Notes under the pieces: generated by a model | Told to the model about the DNA's origin: nothing | The model's database searches: none | The model's input: the letters and a program-made list of their open reading frames with translations, nothing else | Made by a program: the position numbers and the translations under genes | Shown here: in pieces, positions 38,379 through 46,300 of the stretch | Numbering within the stretch: the first letter of the stretch is position 1 | How the letters are laid out: each line of letters starts with the position of its first letter | Source: a virus | Strand: one strand, 5' to 3' | IMG/VR virus record: IMGVR_UViG_3300045977_000235 | Span: 39,466 to 103,465 of that record | Length of the DNA: 64,000 nt

Positions 38379-40190
38379 TTATAATGTTGTTTCTATCATC
38401 TCCTTCAACAATTCATCATGAGTAAATATAATATTTTTATCTGCATATGTTACATCTTTTGCTCCTATAAAAGTATAATAGTTTTCAAGATATTTGTCAA
38501 TCACTTCTTGATCAACAAACTTGAGATAGTAGGAATGTATGTTATCTGCCCGTTGAACATAATAAGTACGCATGACCTTTTGTAGTGGTTTTATTCTTTT
38601 ACAAAATTCATCATAAGGAAACATAAACCATGATGGATCTAATATAACGTTCTTACCTACCATCTCTAATGGAATATACGGATTCACTAACACAAACGGA
38701 TCTTTAAAGTGTGAAAAGATATACGTCCATATAGAATCTATCTTTTTCAACAAAGCCGCATCTTTTACTATCTTCCCTTTTCCTTTATATAATCTATCAT
38801 GTGTTGTGTCTAATGATACAGGTTCACCTTCAAGAAAATATAGATCACCCATATTCAATGAAGGTTTAATAGGATCAAAAGTAGCATCAATATTTAATAA
38901 ACAGGGTTTTTGTAAACTCCGCGCTAATACAGCAGCATGAGATGTTACACCACCTGTTAAAGCAATGATACCTTTACATTTTAATAGAGCAGGTATCATT
39001 TCTGTTGTCGTATATTCTGTACAATAAATTGAATCTTCTGTACAGTTATCAAGATTAAATGTTAATCGTCCTACAGCAACACCATTACATGCACTTTTCC
39101 CTTGGAGAAAAGGTGTATCTTTAGGGATATTTAATTTATTCATATCCAACATAAAATCTTGAAGTGTTAAATTCTTTAATGGTATACGATTTTTCTTCAA
39201 GATGATGTTTTCATACAACATCGTGATTTTTGTGCTTGATGGAATTTTTGCATCACGTGTTTGTAAGAAATATAATTTCTTATTGTACACTGTCCATTCA
39301 ATATCCTGTGGATATTTGTAATGATTTTCTATTTTCTTAGCATTCGTGCGTAATGCTTCATATAACCGTGTACCCATTATTGCAGTAAGATCTATTGGCG
39401 TCATATGACCTGAAACAATATCTTCACCTTGAGCATTACGAATAAACTCTCCTTGTATTGCATCAGAACCTGTTTCAAGATTCGATGAAAACATAACACC
39501 TGTAGCACCTTCAGAACTATTACCAAATACCATTTCTTGTATAACAACACCAGTACCTATATCTTGTAGATGATTGTATTTTCTATAAGCATCTGCTTCT
39601 GGTGAATCCCAAGATTCCCATACAGCTTTAATAGCATAAAATAATTGACTCCCTAGATCGAGCATTTCAGGAGTCTTTTGCTTGTGGCCTTCATATTCTG
39701 CTTTAAGATTTTTCAATGATTGTACAGGATTATCATACACATAGGTACTATGGAGAGGAAGTCCTAAGACAATCTCTCCAAACATTTTCCTAAAACGAAA
39801 GAGAGAATTAAAAGCTGTTTCATCCCCTAATTGTTCCATCCATCCTTTGAAATTTTGTACAGTTAATCCTACGTTTAAAATGGTACTCATAAGTCCAGGC
39901 ATTGAATATGGAGCACCAGAACGTACAGAGACTAATTTCTTCTCAAAGTATGGTACAAGTACCTGCTTAATCACATCTACTAACCGTAGCTCTGCTTGTG
40001 TTTTATCTTTTTTATAGAGTCGGCAAAAATTTGTCGGCAACACAACAAAGAAAGGAACATTAATACCTTCAATAGACTTCAGTCCAAAAAGATTACTCCC
40101 TTTATTCCCGAAGATTTGTTTATGATATTGTACAGGAAGTTCTTTATATTTTGGATCATTACTTTTATAGAAAAAATGTGTCTTAAACAT
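38379..40190 (-). CDS. PPDK-like phosphotransferase with a non-standard C-terminus
   Basis: 603 aa. GNKGSNLFGLKSI at the start and VSVRSGAPYSMPGLMSTILN are pyruvate phosphate dikinase ATP-grasp signatures. IEWTVYNKKLYFLQTRDAK ends the ATP domain. IALTGGVTSHAAVLARSLQK holds the phospho-carrier histidine (His418). A normal PPDK (about 870-900 aa) then has a PEP/pyruvate TIM barrel. Here only about 160 residues follow, without barrel motifs, so the acceptor may not be pyruvate. Compare rifampin phosphotransferase, another ATP-grasp/His-domain enzyme with a different acceptor domain. Two phosphatases and a P-loop kinase are adjacent. Confidence 0.8.
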   Translation of the reverse strand: MFKTHFFYKSNDPKYKELPVQYHKQIFGNKGSNLFGLKSIEGINVPFFVVLPTNFCRLYKKDKTQAELRLVDVIKQVLVPYFEKKLVSVRSGAPYSMPGLMSTILNVGLTVQNFKGWMEQLGDETAFNSLFRFRKMFGEIVLGLPLHSTYVYDNPVQSLKNLKAEYEGHKQKTPEMLDLGSQLFYAIKAVWESWDSPEADAYRKYNHLQDIGTGVVIQEMVFGNSSEGATGVMFSSNLETGSDAIQGEFIRNAQGEDIVSGHMTPIDLTAIMGTRLYEALRTNAKKIENHYKYPQDIEWTVYNKKLYFLQTRDAKIPSSTKITMLYENIILKKNRIPLKNLTLQDFMLDMNKLNIPKDTPFLQGKSACNGVAVGRLTFNLDNCTEDSIYCTEYTTTEMIPALLKCKGIIALTGGVTSHAAVLARSLQKPCLLNIDATFDPIKPSLNMGDLYFLEGEPVSLDTTHDRLYKGKGKIVKDAALLKKIDSIWTYIFSHFKDPFVLVNPYIPLEMVGKNVILDPSWFMFPYDEFCKRIKPLQKVMRTYYVQRADNIHSYYLKFVDQEVIDKYLENYYTFIGAKDVTYADKNIIFTHDELLKEMIETTL

Positions 40191-40199
40191 TTGTATCCT

Positions 40200-40781
40200 C
40201 TAATCTCCTATAATAGATCTAACTTTTTGCACACGATTTTCTAATGTATCCCAAGGAACAAAGTATATAGGATCATTTTGTCGTAAAATTGCCTTATTAT
40301 TGTAACTAATAATAAAATCATAATAAAGTATCTGTAATGCATAGATAACAGATTGATCTGTAATTCGTATGGAATCTTTTTCTTCTTCTACAACAGGTGG
40401 AGATTCAATATAAAACAAATAATCATATGTTTTTAATGACCTATATACTTTCCGTTGATACATTTTATAGGTGTCTTGTGATACTACTGATGCACAACGG
40501 AATATGGTATGAAGAAAGACATCAAGTAACGTTCTATCAGATATAAACTCTCGTAATTCCTTTTCTTCTTCTATACGATAGGTAAACATATGATGCTGAC
40601 ACTTATAAATATCTTCTATTGGCCTTTCAAGAAAATCATCATTCGTATGAAAACCATGTTCTGCTGCTATCTTTCTTGCACAACTCGGTAAAAATGGACT
40701 ATTAACTATTTTATTCTCAACTAAGTATTGTGCTAATGTTGTTTTCCCACATGCAGATAACCCCATGAACCCTATCTTCAT
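40200..40781 (-). CDS. P-loop NTPase/kinase (AAA_28/NadR-like)
   Basis: 193 aa. Walker A GLSACGKTT (7-15), SDRTLLDVFLH as the second conserved element and a helical lid match small-molecule kinases of the AAA_28/NadR type. The substrate is likely a nucleoside or cofactor. It begins in an ATGA overlap with a membrane peptide. Confidence 0.7.
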   Translation of the reverse strand: MKIGFMGLSACGKTTLAQYLVENKIVNSPFLPSCARKIAAEHGFHTNDDFLERPIEDIYKCQHHMFTYRIEEEKELREFISDRTLLDVFLHTIFRCASVVSQDTYKMYQRKVYRSLKTYDYLFYIESPPVVEEEKDSIRITDQSVIYALQILYYDFIISYNNKAILRQNDPIYFVPWDTLENRVQKVRSIIGD

Positions 40782-40900
40782 TTACGTTTTCCTCTTGAAA
40801 GAAACCATTGTATAAACAAAAATGTACCAATATTTATTATACACAATAATACGATAAAAAGCATAAAATTAAACAAACCAATCGTTTCCATATCTGTCAT
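40778..40900 (-). CDS. 40-aa single-span membrane peptide
   Basis: MTDMETIGLFNFMLFIVLLC continuing hydrophobic to about residue 33, then RGKRK. SD GGGAGGAAT. ATGA overlaps on both sides. Function unknown. Confidence 0.6.
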   Translation of the reverse strand: MTDMETIGLFNFMLFIVLLCIINIGTFLFIQWFLSRGKRK

Positions 40901-41001
40901 TTGCTATTCCTCCCAAATAAAAAAATCATGAGAAGAATAATTGCACATACAAATGTGCCTATCAAAACAAATATTCCAAGTGAGATAAGAAAAATTTCCA
41001 T
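40897..41001 (-). CDS. 34-aa single-span membrane peptide
   Basis: MEIFLISLGIFVLIGTFVCA, hydrophobic to FLFG, ends RNSK. The SD is poor (TTAGATAAAT) but the overlap with the next peptide is exact (ATGA). Tentative. Confidence 0.45.
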   Translation of the reverse strand: MEIFLISLGIFVLIGTFVCAIILLMIFLFGRNSK

Positions 41002-41090
41002 ATTTATCTAAGATATATCCACATTAAAAAAAAACAAGAAAAATGAAATAATAAGTATCCATATATTTTCCTTGATGTACACTTTAACAT

Positions 41091-41109
41091 GGGCTGTTTT
41101 AGACAGCCC
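41091..41109 (-). terminator. GC-rich hairpin after the 41.1-kb gene
   Basis: GGGCTGT 41091-41097 pairs with ACAGCCC 41103-41109. A palindrome copy (41111-41125) stands between the upstream stop and the hairpin. No T-run on the minus strand. Confidence 0.55.
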
Positions 41110-41128
41110 CATTAAATTATTTAATTCT

Positions 41129-41326
41129 TCAAACAGCCACCGTATCATCACTGTCTTTCATATCAACATATGCAAACATACCTGCTTGTGAAACTTCAAA
41201 GTTCTCTATTGCCTGTCTGTGTGGTTTCATACCACCTTCTACACACTTACGTAAAGCTTCACCCCTTGATTCAGCTTCAACAACAAAGATAGATTTCGTG
41301 TGAAGGACAACTTCAAATTTTGGCAT
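41129..41326 (-). CDS. Small protein, DpnD/PcfM-like layout
   Basis: 65 aa. FEVVLHTKSIFVVEAESRGE then ALRKCVEGG: strand, strand, helix, and an acidic tail MKDSDDTVAV. Resembles 1484-1669 and 42999-43205. A strong promoter lies just upstream. Function unknown. Confidence 0.55.
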   Translation of the reverse strand: MPKFEVVLHTKSIFVVEAESRGEALRKCVEGGMKPHRQAIENFEVSQAGMFAYVDMKDSDDTVAV

Positions 41327-41327
41327 T

Positions 41328-41504
41328 TTAACTATCCTCTATATGAGTGTGTTTTTGTCTATAATAATTATACCCATTCTTGGGATTTAAGTCAAGTTTT
41401 TCTTCATCCGTAAGAAACTGTTGATACTTATATTTTTCTTTTTTTAAAGGTTCCATTTTTAATTGTTTTTGGCCTTCATCGGTATTTTTTCTAAATTTTT
41501 TCAT
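41328..41504 (-). CDS. 58-aa basic protein containing a promoter
   Basis: Begins MKKFRKNTDEGQKQLKMEPL, Lys/Glu-rich throughout, ends QKHTHIEDS. Starts in an ATGA overlap with 41501-41854. A near-consensus sigma-70 promoter lies inside the frame (41367-41395), so the coding status is less sure. Confidence 0.5.
   Translation of the reverse strand: MKKFRKNTDEGQKQLKMEPLKKEKYKYQQFLTDEEKLDLNPKNGYNYYRQKHTHIEDS
41367..41395 (-). promoter_or_regulatory. Strong sigma-70-like promoter
   Basis: Minus strand: TTGACT (41395-41390), 17-base spacer, TATAAT (41372-41367). Five of six and six of six consensus bases. It would start a transcript about 35 bases before the start of 41129-41326. Confidence 0.7.
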
Positions 41505-41854
41505 ACTGCGTTTTTAATCCTTTCAAACATTTCTTCTGCTCTTGGTGAATGAATTTCTAAAAAATCATTACCAGAATTAAACCATACTCTAAGTTTATTG
41601 TCAAGTTGATCAACTGCTGCTAAATCAATTCTATTTAGTATCAATACTTCTTGTGGATGATAATACATAATGTGGTTTTCACCTTCTTCTGGAATTTCTG
41701 TAAGACTATTAATTGTTTTCTCTAACAATTCTCTTGCAACATCATTTATGTAATAAACATAAGAAAAATTTCCATAAAACCCTAACATGAGTTCATCATG
41801 GGCTTTATCGTAATAGGCACACGTTAAATTATTATGGTTCATATATAATTTCAT
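41501..41854 (-). CDS. Hypothetical protein
   Basis: 117 aa, ATGA overlap with the dCTP deaminase gene. Beta strands then a helical C-terminus (SPRAEEMFERIKNAV). Not recognised. Confidence 0.55.
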   Translation of the reverse strand: MKLYMNHNNLTCAYYDKAHDELMLGFYGNFSYVYYINDVARELLEKTINSLTEIPEEGENHIMYYHPQEVLILNRIDLAAVDQLDNKLRVWFNSGNDFLEIHSPRAEEMFERIKNAV

Positions 41855-42408
41855 ACATAATCCTCCGTATGCTGTTTATTAAGTTCTATGTTTCTTGCAC
41901 CTTGATACTTCCCTTGATACGCTACTTTGACTGTCTCATGTAAATGAAAACGTACTTGAGCAATACCAACACCAGCATAGAGTTTTACAATACATGGATT
42001 AAAATTTGAGACTTCAATTGTTAGGTTGCCTTCATATCCTGCTTCAATAGGTGTAATATGTGGCACTATACCTATACGTGCAAGTGACGATTTTCCCCAA
42101 CATTCAGCACTAACATTAAGAGGGAGTTTCAATCTTTCTGTTGCTAATCCTAATATACGTCCATATGCTGGTATATGGACGTAATCTTGTTTAACAAGTT
42201 CGTAATTTTCTATATTATCTTGTTGTAATGAATCAATCATATAATTTTTTGGTGGATTAAATACTAAAAAATGTGGCTGTAAGGTAATAACGTAGCCAGC
42301 AGGATCAAGACCGTAACTGAGTACAGATTTTACTTTATGATCAATAAATGGATCAATCATCTGATGATGTTTTACATACTCACAAATCATAGTATCTGTT
42401 AAAAGCAT
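41851..42408 (-). CDS. dcd: dCTP deaminase (Dcd/dUTPase fold)
   Basis: 185 aa, SD TGGAGATTA. SYGLDP (31-36), GKSSLARIGI (105-114) and TPIEAGYEGNLTIEVSN (119-135, catalytic-region Glu122) are Dcd hallmarks, and YQGKYQGARNI at the end resembles the C-terminal lid. It converts dCTP to dUTP on the way to thymidylate; ThyX is encoded 2 kb away. Whether it also has dUTPase activity cannot be told. Confidence 0.85.
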   Translation of the reverse strand: MLLTDTMICEYVKHHQMIDPFIDHKVKSVLSYGLDPAGYVITLQPHFLVFNPPKNYMIDSLQQDNIENYELVKQDYVHIPAYGRILGLATERLKLPLNVSAECWGKSSLARIGIVPHITPIEAGYEGNLTIEVSNFNPCIVKLYAGVGIAQVRFHLHETVKVAYQGKYQGARNIELNKQHTEDYV

Positions 42409-42409
42409 A

Positions 42410-42682
42410 TTAATCTCCAGTGCTTAAATTAAAGTTTTCACCAAGTTCTTCTGTAAGAATTTGTAGTTCTTTTGTCCGTTTATCTACAAAATCTTTAGAC
42501 ATATAATACGACTTCTGTTTATCTTCATAGACAATAAATGTCTCGGTAGGAAATTCATAGTCAACATGATCAAAAATATCATGAAAATATTCCATTGTTT
42601 CTACATCATACTTTTCTTCAAGGTACGCTAATACTTCGTCCATATCATAATACTCTAATGTTCGGACTTTTGGTTTGTGCAT
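42410..42682 (-). CDS. Hypothetical acidic protein
   Basis: 90 aa. EVLAYLEEKYDVETMEYFHD resembles QVLDYVEEKYQYGYYDYVTH of 48751-49065, so the two may be paralogues. Acidic and aromatic. Function unknown. Confidence 0.55.
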   Translation of the reverse strand: MHKPKVRTLEYYDMDEVLAYLEEKYDVETMEYFHDIFDHVDYEFPTETFIVYEDKQKSYYMSKDFVDKRTKELQILTEELGENFNLSTGD

Positions 42683-43027
42683 TTAATAGCATCTCCTTTC
42701 GTATCTATAATGCATATGACACCAACCTACTCTATTATTTGTGCAACGTCTTTGTGGAGCATATACAATTGGCGGTTGTACATACACATAAGCACCACCA
42801 CGATATACACGTTGTCTTTCTCTATTGTGCCTATGTCCATGATGTCTATGTTGGTGTGCGTGTCTTTTATTTCTTCCATGCCAATGTGGATGTGAACCAT
42901 GTGCTAATGTAATTTCTACATTCTGTGCTTCTGCACGATTAATTAAAGTAGGTACTCCAAGAGACACACACCACATTAATAACCCACATCCAATAATTTT
43001 AATCAGGTTCATCTGGTTCTTCTTCAT
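42683..43027 (-). CDS. Secreted histidine-rich protein
   Basis: 114 aa, SD AAAGGAAAAA. Signal peptide to about residue 34 (LINRAEA cleavage). The mature chain has about a dozen His within residues 43-70, interleaved with Arg and Gly, then Tyr/Pro/Val and several Cys. Metal or polyanion binding in the periplasm or at the surface is likely (inference). Confidence 0.65.
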   Translation of the reverse strand: MKKNQMNLIKIIGCGLLMWCVSLGVPTLINRAEAQNVEITLAHGSHPHWHGRNKRHAHQHRHHGHRHNRERQRVYRGGAYVYVQPPIVYAPQRRCTNNRVGWCHMHYRYERRCY

Positions 43028-43205
43028 AAGGTTTTTCCTTTACTGATAAAACTTCTACGGTTGTTTCATACATATCTTCTTGATCTATGGCACTAAAAAA
43101 TTTGCCATCAAGATACTGCATGACAAGATCCTTTGCTTCTTCTTCTGTTTCACAATCAACAGTAAAAGCGGTTTTAATAATTTCTTGAATATGAACTATG
43201 AACAT
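42999..43205 (-). CDS. DpnD/PcfM-like small protein
   Basis: 68 aa, SD AAAGGAGAT. MFIVHIQEIIKTAFTVDCET and EEEAKDLVMQYLDGK: strand, strand, helix, then an acidic end EEEPDEPD. This layout is close to the DpnD/PcfM family, known from restriction and conjugation loci. Function unknown. Confidence 0.55.
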   Translation of the reverse strand: MFIVHIQEIIKTAFTVDCETEEEAKDLVMQYLDGKFFSAIDQEDMYETTVEVLSVKEKPYEEEPDEPD

Positions 43206-43217
43206 AACTATCTCCTT

Positions 43218-43538
43218 TTAGTTAGGTACACATTGTTGTAACCAATGAGAATCAGTAGGACCATTAGGCTCTGCGGCATAAAAACCTATAGTCATATCAA
43301 TACGTGGATTTTTAAAAAACTTATAGTATCTTGCACATGTACCATTGTCAAAAATATATGGTGTAAAAGAATATTTATCTGGAAAGCATTTATTCAAAGT
43401 AAGAAGATAATGAATAACATTCGTTGTACACGTCATAAGATCTTCACCAACAGCATACACCACATAATTTGTAGGACTTAACTGTAACTGATGTTCATTC
43501 CTACCAACTACAACTGCTTCATAATATTTGAAAATCAT
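43218..43538 (-). CDS. Hypothetical protein
   Basis: 106 aa from the ATG at 43538 (SD AAAGGAAAC); the longer frame to 43571 runs through a hairpin. Beta strands with several aromatics (NYVVYAVGEDLMTCTTNVI). Not recognised. Confidence 0.55.
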   Translation of the reverse strand: MIFKYYEAVVVGRNEHQLQLSPTNYVVYAVGEDLMTCTTNVIHYLLTLNKCFPDKYSFTPYIFDNGTCARYYKFFKNPRIDMTIGFYAAEPNGPTDSHWLQQCVPN

Positions 43539-43549
43539 GTGTTTCCTTT

Positions 43550-43571
43550 GTGGGCATTTGTAGATGCCCAC
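43550..43571 (-). terminator. Hairpin GTGGGCAT before the 43.2-kb gene
   Basis: GTGGGCAT 43550-43557 pairs with ATGCCCAC around TTGTAG, adjacent to a palindrome copy (43577-43591). On the minus strand the order is stop, palindrome, hairpin, SD. Confidence 0.5.
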
Positions 43572-43595
43572 TTTTAATTAAATAATTTAATCTTT

Positions 43596-43733
43596 CTATC
43601 GTGGTAAGGTTTGGATTAATTGTAGTACGGCTAACAATACTACAGGAACCCATAAAGGACACCAATTAGCAGCAGATAACGCTGCTAATATTAACGCAAG
43701 AATCGCTAAAACTACACTAACTGTAAGCACCAT
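43596..43733 (-). CDS. 45-aa two-span membrane peptide
   Basis: MVLTVSVVLAILALILAALS, a short turn with NWCP, and LWVPVVLLAVLQLIQTLPR. SD AGGGGGAT 5 bases upstream. Two short hydrophobic helices suggest a hairpin membrane peptide, possibly holin-like, but no lysis genes are nearby. Confidence 0.6.
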   Translation of the reverse strand: MVLTVSVVLAILALILAALSAANWCPLWVPVVLLAVLQLIQTLPR

Positions 43734-43742
43734 GTTATCCCC

Positions 43743-43991
43743 CTATACACCATTCGTAAATGGTTCTTCATGTATACCATCTAACAAAACACCTAAATTA
43801 AGTTTATCTCCCCATTTCGTATACAGGTTATCCAATTCACACACAAAAACCCCATCATGAACAACAACTAACCCTTCATAACACACGTATACTCCATCAG
43901 GAATATGTACTTCTTGTCCTGGTACGTAACACATACTATGTGCATCAACTTTTATTTGACACCCATTTTCACCATAGACATCATAATTCAT
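43743..43991 (-). CDS. Hypothetical protein
   Basis: 82 aa. Beta-rich with four cysteines (CQIKVDAHSMCYVPG, VCYEGLVVVHDGVFVC). Could be a jelly-roll-like or disulfide-containing small domain; no signal peptide. Start abuts the preceding stop. Confidence 0.55.
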   Translation of the reverse strand: MNYDVYGENGCQIKVDAHSMCYVPGQEVHIPDGVYVCYEGLVVVHDGVFVCELDNLYTKWGDKLNLGVLLDGIHEEPFTNGV

Positions 43992-44431
43992 TAATCACAT
44001 CTCCTATAAGTACGATAACCATACCAGTTTCCATATCTATCATATTGTCGTTGACGATGTGTATAACATCGTCGATAACGATATGAAGGTGGAGTTACGT
44101 ACACAGGTGGAGCAGGTTGTACATATACAGGTGGAGTAGTAATTGTTACAGGAGCAGGAGTCACAGAGACATTACCATATGGATCTACTGCTGCAACACA
44201 TCCACCTACTAATAATCCAATACCTATCATTAAACCAGCAATACTCTTTTTCATATTACAATCCTTGTCATTTGCAATAACATAGACTTTTGATAAATCA
44301 ACTCCCCCGCACCGAATATAATCAGACCCTCCATCCACAAATGTCTGATTTTGACATGAACATTGGTGAAAATCATGCCTATGTTTTGACTCTAAAATTT
44401 CTCCACATTCTAAACATTGTACTTTACTCAT
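43991..44431 (-). CDS. Zinc-ribbon protein fused in frame to a lipoprotein
   Basis: 146 aa from the ATG in the ATGA overlap with ThyX. Residues 1-52 are a DUF7695-type zinc ribbon (VQCLECGEILESKHRHDF, C-S-C, then a VDGG...Y.R.GG segment). Residues 60-80 restart with MKKSIAGLMIGIGLLVGGC, a lipoprotein signal with lipobox LVGGC (Cys78). Pro/Thr/Tyr-rich tandem strands follow. AAGGATTGTAAT precedes the inner ATG at 44254, so an internal start giving an 87-aa lipoprotein (43991-44254) is likely. Confidence 0.65.
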   Translation of the reverse strand: MSKVQCLECGEILESKHRHDFHQCSCQNQTFVDGGSDYIRCGGVDLSKVYVIANDKDCNMKKSIAGLMIGIGLLVGGCVAAVDPYGNVSVTPAPVTITTPPVYVQPAPPVYVTPPSYRYRRCYTHRQRQYDRYGNWYGYRTYRRCD

Positions 44432-45153
44432 ACCAATATCCACTTGTTTTTTTCAAGTATCTCTATTGTTACAGGACACATGTTTGCTTCTTTCACTTCT
44501 TCTAGCATCAATTGAGCTACTGTATGTATTTCTTCTTGTGCATGGGCTGAATTTCGTAACATTTGATAATTCGCAAATGAACGAAGATTCATTGTTGTTA
44601 CACGTTCTGTCATATTATTCTGTGGCAATACTCCTCTATAAAATTCTCTCAGTCTTTTATACTGAGTGTTTGTAATCAAACCCATTTTTTCATGTTGTTT
44701 CATACGTTCTAAACACGTTCTATATAAATCATTTGCACGTCCACAGATGTATTCATACTCTCCTATTAAATCATCTTCATAACAATCATAGAATACATTC
44801 AAAATATCCTCTGGCATTTTGAGCCATTCATTAGGCATGGTTCTATATCGTCCACTCATACCATTATGAGATGCTATCCTATGTGTCATGTGTTGTCTAT
44901 CTGTGCTTATAGGAATTTTCATCCAGAAACGAAAGACAACACTTTCAAAAGGACTACCATGTACGTGTCCTACATCTTCTAATGTTTGTATTGGACGTGT
45001 AAGCACTTCTGTTAAGATTCTTTTTACATCTTCATCTGTACGTTTTTCTTTTCCTTGTAATGTTGTACTTGAAGTCCATGCACTTTCAGCAATTGCCCTA
45101 TCATCACCTAGCCAACCTTGTAATTCAACATGTATCTGGCCTTTATTCCTCAT
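44428..45153 (-). CDS. thyX: FAD-dependent thymidylate synthase ThyX
   Basis: 241 aa. PFESVVFRFWMKIPI, then DRQHMTHRIASHNGMSGRY, is the ThyX FAD/dUMP motif (canonical RHR-x7-S; here THR and NG replace RHR and NE). R-x-x-L-PQN and LRNSAHAQEEI complete the active site. It makes dTMP from dUMP using folate and FAD. With dCTP deaminase and class II RNR it gives a self-contained thymidylate route. Confidence 0.85.
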   Translation of the reverse strand: MRNKGQIHVELQGWLGDDRAIAESAWTSSTTLQGKEKRTDEDVKRILTEVLTRPIQTLEDVGHVHGSPFESVVFRFWMKIPISTDRQHMTHRIASHNGMSGRYRTMPNEWLKMPEDILNVFYDCYEDDLIGEYEYICGRANDLYRTCLERMKQHEKMGLITNTQYKRLREFYRGVLPQNNMTERVTTMNLRSFANYQMLRNSAHAQEEIHTVAQLMLEEVKEANMCPVTIEILEKNKWILV

Positions 45154-45171
45154 AATTCACCTATGATTAAA

Positions 45172-45645
45172 TTATTTTTGACTATGCACGACATTTGCTG
45201 ATTCATAAATATAGACATTCTTAGGAAGTGTATCAGTATAGACTTTGACAAGATCACGTTCAAGTAAACCGTATCCAATCCCTGGAAAGTTTACCACAAC
45301 ACGATTGTAATGTCCAGCAATCTTCTGAAGGAGTTTACAAGAGTATTCAATAAGAGGCAAACTCGAAGGCTGTTGATAATTCTTCTTTGTTTGAAAAATC
45401 CCTATATGTTTTCCTTCAATCTCTGTAATAATCAAAACCCCATATTCACCTAAATGTCCACACACTTCACGTACTAATTGTCCTGCTTCAAAAGCAATAT
45501 GCGGATATTTTTTTGCTAATCTTCCTGCTGCTCCTACTCCCATCACCAATGAACCATCTTGTTTTATACATGAGTTTGCGGTAACAAGAAATAAATCAGC
45601 CAAACCTAATTCATTAAACATTTCACCTGTAAGATACTCAGGCAT
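45172..45645 (-). CDS. Macro-domain protein
   Basis: 157 aa from the ATG at 45645 (AAGGAT 7 bases upstream). VTANSCIKQDGSLVMGVGAAGRLAKKYP holds the N-x(n)-G-G/V-G-x-A motif (over residues 22-49); VNFPGIGYGLL is the phosphate-binding glycine loop. Macro domains bind or hydrolyse ADP-ribose derivatives; phage versions may reverse host ADP-ribosylation or blunt NAD-based defence (inference). Confidence 0.75.
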   Translation of the reverse strand: MPEYLTGEMFNELGLADLFLVTANSCIKQDGSLVMGVGAAGRLAKKYPHIAFEAGQLVREVCGHLGEYGVLIITEIEGKHIGIFQTKKNYQQPSSLPLIEYSCKLLQKIAGHYNRVVVNFPGIGYGLLERDLVKVYTDTLPKNVYIYESANVVHSQK

Positions 45646-46300
45646 TTTCATATCCTTCTAGTTCTGTTATTTCAATCAACATATGAGGATATTTTTGTGT
45701 CAATATTTGCAACACATCGTCTAATGGTGTTTCATCAATTAAATTATTTAATTTTTTCTCTTTATGATACTCCTGTTTCTCTACATTTGTTTTTAATAAA
45801 TACTCTAATACTTCATAGAGATATGCAAATTTATGTGCATATTTAATCGCTTCTAATTGTCCATGTATTTTTTCGTATTTTTGTAAAGGAACATAAATTA
45901 TAGCTTTTTGTCTCTGAATAATTTGTGTTTTTTCTTGATCATTAATATATTGTTTATAATTTTTTGTAGATAAATTTTGTGCTGCTTGAAGCATATCATC
46001 TTTATTATGCTGTGTAATATACCGCATAAATGCTTTAATGCGCCACCAAGGTACATCTTTTAAATCACGAAATTTTATACCAAGATGTGAACACATTTTA
46101 TATAAATTAATGTATGAAGTAACATCTTTTGTATTTAAATTTGGATATTCTCTTTGTAAATATACCCAAAAATTACTATGTTTATCTTTATACACTTTTC
46201 TTTCCTTTATATCATATAAGTATGCTCCTAATCGTATTTTGTTTTCTAAATCAATATCAATATATTTTTGAATCATTTCTGGAGTTACTGTACTTTCCAT
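45638..46300 (-). CDS. Hypothetical helical protein
   Basis: 220 aa. Long helices with many Lys, Gln and Tyr (NLYKMCSHLGIKFRDLKDVP, KTQIIQRQKAIIYVPL). KLNNLIDE at about 184-191 is encoded by a palindrome copy (45738). No family recognised. Overlaps the RuvC-like gene by 16 bp. Confidence 0.55.
   Translation of the reverse strand: MESTVTPEMIQKYIDIDLENKIRLGAYLYDIKERKVYKDKHSNFWVYLQREYPNLNTKDVTSYINLYKMCSHLGIKFRDLKDVPWWRIKAFMRYITQHNKDDMLQAAQNLSTKNYKQYINDQEKTQIIQRQKAIIYVPLQKYEKIHGQLEAIKYAHKFAYLYEVLEYLLKTNVEKQEYHKEKKLNNLIDETPLDDVLQILTQKYPHMLIEITELEGYENA

Noticed and set aside
40990-41080. 12-aa frame MDTYYFIFLVFF with an SD
   Set aside because: Too short to support from sequence alone.
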